A DNA stretch of 64,000 bases, from positions 142,582,057 through 142,646,056 of the forward strand of contig NC_062219.1 of the NCBI RefSeq assembly GCF_902686445.1, given 5' to 3'. The stretch's first letter is position 1, and each line of letters starts with the position of its first letter. This DNA comes from Sciurus carolinensis. Taxonomy: Eukaryota > Chordata > Mammalia > Rodentia > Sciuridae. Below the pieces are notes generated by a model, which made no database searches, was not told where the DNA came from, and saw only the letters and a program-made list of their open reading frames with translations. Shown here piece after piece: positions 60,481 through 64,000 of the stretch. The position numbers and the translations under genes were made by a program.

Positions 60481-61295
60481 TTTGTCTCTTATGGCCTTGA
60501 CTTAAAATAATGGCTTTAAATATCCATACTTCAAAAATCTTTTACTTACTTTTTAAAAATAGTGGTAAAAACCCACATATGAAAACATGTACCGTCTCCT
60601 GTACCCTCACACAGAATGCTCCTGTGACCAGATGTGCGTGTACTGTTTCACTAGGCAGTTCTCCCTTGGTATCCTGTGATTCGGTTTCTCTCTTTGTGGA
60701 GTTAGGGTCACATCTCATATATTAAGGGCTTGGTCCCAAAAGACTGTCCCCACTTCAGCTGCCATTTCCAAGCCTGGACTTCCCATGCATCAGACCTGCT
60801 TTGCGTAGGATTCCCATGCCCTTCTCGTGGTGTCTGATCATTCGCTGTAGTGGCCCACAGAACTCAAGGAGACACTTTCTTTTTAACTCACTTATTTTAA
60901 AGGATACAACTTGGGGAACAGCCAGATGAAAGAGATGCCTGGGGCCGGGGATGGAGAAATGGGAGTCAGGGGGCCTCTATATTTTCTGGGCATGCCACCC
61001 TCCAGCACCCCCATGTGCTTCAACAAAGTGAGAAGTTCAGGAGTTTTGTAGGGTTTGGCTTCCAGACCTCCTGCCTCCTTCCTGGAGGTGGATGATGCTA
61101 GATGGTCCCGTCTCTTAGTGACTGGCACCTCAGAAGGCTGTGAGGGTGCCCCAGTCACCTCCTTGGCATGAACTCAGGTAGAATCACAAAGAACTCCTTA
61201 TTAGTAGCAAAAGGCACCTTTGTCAGGGAATTCCAAGGGTTTTAGGAGTTCTGTACTAGGAACATGGACAGATACCCAAGTGTATTTCTTACTTT
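60481..61295. other. Intronic DNA, no repeat recognised
   Basis: Moderate GC between 60590 and 61200. No exon or RNA gene was recognised. Confidence 0.35.
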
Positions 61296-61299
61296 ACCA

Positions 61300-61925
61300 A
61301 ACAAAAGCTACCATTTTTTAATGTACAGTTGTTAGGTAAATATTAAGTATATTTACTTTGTTTTGTAACCAAACTCCAGATCTTTTTCATCTTTCAAAAT
61401 TGAAACCCTGGACCTGTTAAATCCAATAAGTCACCATTCCTCCCCCTGCCAACCCCTGGCACCAACCACTGCATTTTCTGTTCGTGTGCATTTGACCACT
61501 CTAGATACCTCATGCAAGTGGAATTGTGCTGTCTTAGGCCTTTTATGACTGGAGCATTTCACTGAGCATAATGTCCTCAAAGTTCTTTCATGTTGAACCA
61601 TGTGACCTTTTAAAACTGAATAATTTTCCACGATATGTGTACGCCACATTTTGTTTATCCATTCATCCATTGAGGGACATTTGGATTGCTTCCATCACTT
61701 GCCTACTGTGAATAATGCTGCTTTGAGCATGGTTGTGCCAACATCTCCTGGAGATTCTACTTTTAGACCCTTTGGCTATATACCCAGAAGAGGAATTGCT
61801 GGATCATATGGTAATTCTATTTTTACTTTTTTGAGGAACTGCCATACTGTTTTTAAGAGCAGTTGCACCTATTTTAAATTCCCACCAACATTGTATATTG
61901 GTACTTTAATGATAATTGGATTTAA
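61300..61925 (-). repeat. Old L1M 3' end, minus strand
   Basis: Antisense L1M: 'tttttcatctttcaaaattg', 'gcatttgaccactctagata', 'gagcataatgtcctcaaagt', 'ttgtttatccattcatccat', 'tacccagaagaggaattgct', 'ttgaggaactgccatactgt'. It retains the 3' UTR and the very end of ORF2. Confidence 0.8.
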
Positions 61926-62529
61926 CTGATTCATTTTTGTGTTCTTTACTTAATGACTAGCTTGACTTTCATGCTTAAGAGTGAACGCTTAGCACAAATA
62001 GCAGATGAAATCCTTTGCACTATAGAATGTTTGCATACCAAGGATGATCTTCCAGGTGACAGCTAAACATTTTGGAGTCAACTCTTTCAGTTATAAGTAA
62101 CAGAAAACTTACCTAAACTAATTTAAATAAGAATCTTTTTACAAAGAAACTGAGGTGTTATGTCTTAAAATAGTAATGTGACAGCCCTTAGAAATTACTG
62201 GAATGAGGGACTTGGTTGTCTCTTGTCTTTGTAGGATCTGTTTTTCTTTCTTCCTGTATTGTAGCATTATGATGAGGAAATGGACTTGGCTTGAGCTATC
62301 CAAGGACCAAGGAGACTCAGTTGGTCCCAATCCAGAATTCCCAGGGGAAGAGAATCATTGGTTCAGCTTGGATCAAGTGCTGGCTGAAATTGTGCCTCAA
62401 AAATATGGCCAGGGAGATGAATCTACAAGAACAAAGCATCAATATTTATGGGAAACTTGCAAGGCAGCAGGGTACCAGGGAAAAGAGAATGAATGCTAGA
62501 CAGAAGGAAAGATGTGCTTGTAATCACCA

Positions 62530-62640
62530 GGATTTATTAGCATTTATGTCAGGTACTATGATAGGGATATTTTTATGTGCATCATCTCATCTAACCCTTC
62601 CCCAAACCATGGGTGCCCCCTGTGAAGTGAATTTTCTACA
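62530..62640 (+). repeat. MIR fragment just upstream of exon 2
   Basis: 'catttatgtcaggtactatg', 'catcatctcatctaaccctt' and a following 'tgtgaagtgaattttctaca' fit a sense MIR. It ends about 40 bp before the exon 2 acceptor. Confidence 0.6.
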
Positions 62641-62681
62641 GTGTGTTAACGGAGTGGTTAATGCTTTGCTTTTCCTTTCAG

Positions 62682-62852
62682 AGATGTGGTACTGGATCTT
62701 CCTGTGGGCTCTCTTCTCCTCTCTGTTTGTCCATGGTGCTGCAGGAGTGTTGATGTTTGTGATGCTGCAGAGGCACAGGCAGGGAAGAGTCATCTCTGTC
62801 ATCGCAGTCAGCATTGGATTTTTGGCTTCTGTAACTGGAGCAATGATTACCA
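62682..62852 (+). CDS. TMEM170B: TMEM170B coding exon 2 (residues 33-89)
   Basis: The exon starts after a good acceptor (ttttcctttcag) and ends at a perfect gtaagt donor (62853). It is 171 bp, phase 1 at both ends, so its omission would keep the frame. It encodes residues 33-89: a first membrane span (about 35-61, MWYWIFLWALFSSLF then VHGAAGVLMFVML), a short basic loop QRHRQGR (about 62-68) and a second span (about 69-90, VISVIAVSIGFLASVTGAMI). The third span lies in the next exon, which is outside the window. The sequence matches human TMEM170B, apparently without change. The protein acts as an integral membrane protein; topology is inferred from hydrophobicity. Confidence 0.96.
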
Positions 62853-64000
62853 GTAAGTTGGTTTTGTTTTGTTTCGGGACATACTGTTATATGTACTTAT
62901 CATTTGGGTTACGATTCTTATTGTAAGTATAACTAGATAGTTGTACTTTACTATTTGAAGAGTCATTATGGAAAGTTTTATGGGAATTAGAAGTACTGAG
63001 AAAAGTTGGCATGGGGCAAAGCAGTTCAATGGGAATATTTATCTTAGGAAGAAAGGTAGGCACAAAAATATGAAAGTGATAATTGTCATAAAAATAGTGA
63101 AAATATGGCCATTAGTCTTTGGTGGCATCTGCCTGTGAGTGCAAAATATAATTACATTTCTTTTTGGGAGGACATCAAGTTTTGTGACAGGTCTCTAGCC
63201 AGCTGGAAGTTAACCACTGTGGAGTGCCCTCTAGCGACGGCAAGTGTTCTGCTGTGCCACCTTGTACATTTTCATAAAAGTCTCCACTCTCGTCCTCCTG
63301 GGCTTCTCTTGACACTGCACTTGGACCCCAGCTCTTGGCTTCAGAATTAGTTCTGGTTTCTTCAGCTGCTGGTTGATAGAACCTGCACGTGTCCGTGGAG
63401 ACTGGGAGTGCCATGCTGCTTCCTTGGTATGGCTGTGTGGGCAGCTGGCTGCTTCTCTGGGCTGCTGTGGATTCTGTCCCTGCTAATAAATAATGGAGGC
63501 TTCCACTGTGTTCCCTTCTGGCCTACTTCCATATGTCTGGGGCAGCTCAGCTACCACTGGATCTGTCTTTATGAGGGACTTCTTCCTTTCATTTGATTTT
63601 TGCCTCAAAGATAAGAGAGAGACCTTATCTCTGTAGTTAAGGGCCTCCCTCCTTTACTTCTTTCGAAGCGGTTGTCCTCCTGGCCTGGAGAGGAAACCCT
63701 GTTCCTGTGTCTCTGGGTAGCCTCTGGCACTGATAAGAAAGTCGTAAAATATTTGTGGGAAATAGCAGGTCGTCTCTTTTCTCATCCTGTCTTCATACTA
63801 AATGAAGAATTTTAGTAAACTTGATTTTTCTGTGTTACCTTGTGCTAAGTTTTTCTTGCTTTTGTTGTTTCTCATTTAGCTTATAATTTTATCATATGGT
63901 GCCTCACCTACTTTGCCACAGATAGGGTTTCAAACAAGGACTCAGGTTTACCAAAGCACAGGGATGCATAATGGGGTGGTAGGAGATTTAGTGGGAAGCA
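62853..64000 (+). other. TMEM170B: TMEM170B intron 2, start only
   Basis: Runs from the gtaagt donor to the window edge. No repeat was recognised with confidence, and no third exon is present. The frame at + 63408-63596 is not a TMEM170B exon. Confidence 0.85.

Larger units (their letters stand above)
39319..62681 (+). other. TMEM170B: TMEM170B intron 1
   Basis: GT-AG intron of 23,363 bp, donor gtaatt at 39319 and acceptor ttttcctttcag ending at 62681, phase 1. It carries many repeats annotated separately. I see no other protein-coding exon on either strand. Confidence 0.9.

Noticed and set aside
63408..63596. Third TMEM170B exon
   Set aside because: The translation does not resemble the third span region of TMEM170 proteins; the real exon lies beyond the window.

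Overview
This window is nuclear DNA of a rodent, most likely a sciurid (ground squirrel, marmot or tree squirrel). The evidence is the repeat content: tRNA-derived ID elements, ID elements with a long AT-rich tail ending in a tattgtgtccatctacaac-like motif, and dimeric SINEs made of a 7SL-like B1 half and an ID half. Young rodent-type L1s and older mammalian repeats (MIR, L1M/HAL1, MaLR LTRs, MER5/Tigger DNA transposons) are also present. The sciurid call is recognition from memory and was not checked by a search.

The only protein-coding gene I can support is TMEM170B, on the + strand and only partly inside the window. Its CpG-island promoter and first coding exon lie at about 38.3-39.6 kb. 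Intron 1 is 23,363 bp. Exon 2 is at 62,682-62,852. The last exon lies beyond the right edge. The two coding exons give residues 1-89 of a protein that is 132 residues long in human.

Layout: 1-38 kb is intergenic/upstream DNA. 1-6 kb is largely unclassified. 6-9.8 kb is an ancient minus-strand L1. 12.5-18 kb is an ancient plus-strand L1 that was later hit by a young minus-strand L1 (13.25-15.19 kb). 18-31 kb holds MaLR/MLT1 LTR remnants, ID SINEs, old L1 and L1 3' ends. 31.6-34 kb is another ancient L1. A large TG/GA microsatellite lies at 35.3 kb. 38.3-39.6 kb is the CpG island. Intron 1 carries MIRs, a Tigger-type element, a near-complete HAL1 (48.9-51.3 kb), a cluster of dimeric SINEs (53.4-54.3 kb) and two 5'-inverted L1s (54.3-56.2 and 58.0-60.2 kb).

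The most unusual object is the young L1 at 13.25-15.19 kb. Its 5' end is complete, with a duplicated promoter carrying two YY1-type sites, but it stops near the end of ORF1 with no ORF2, 3' UTR or poly(A). It is still flanked by an 18-bp target-site duplication at a TTTT/AA endonuclease site. I found no prokaryote-like system, CRISPR array or unknown multigene system; the novelty here lies in retrotransposon structure and in the TMEM170B leader.
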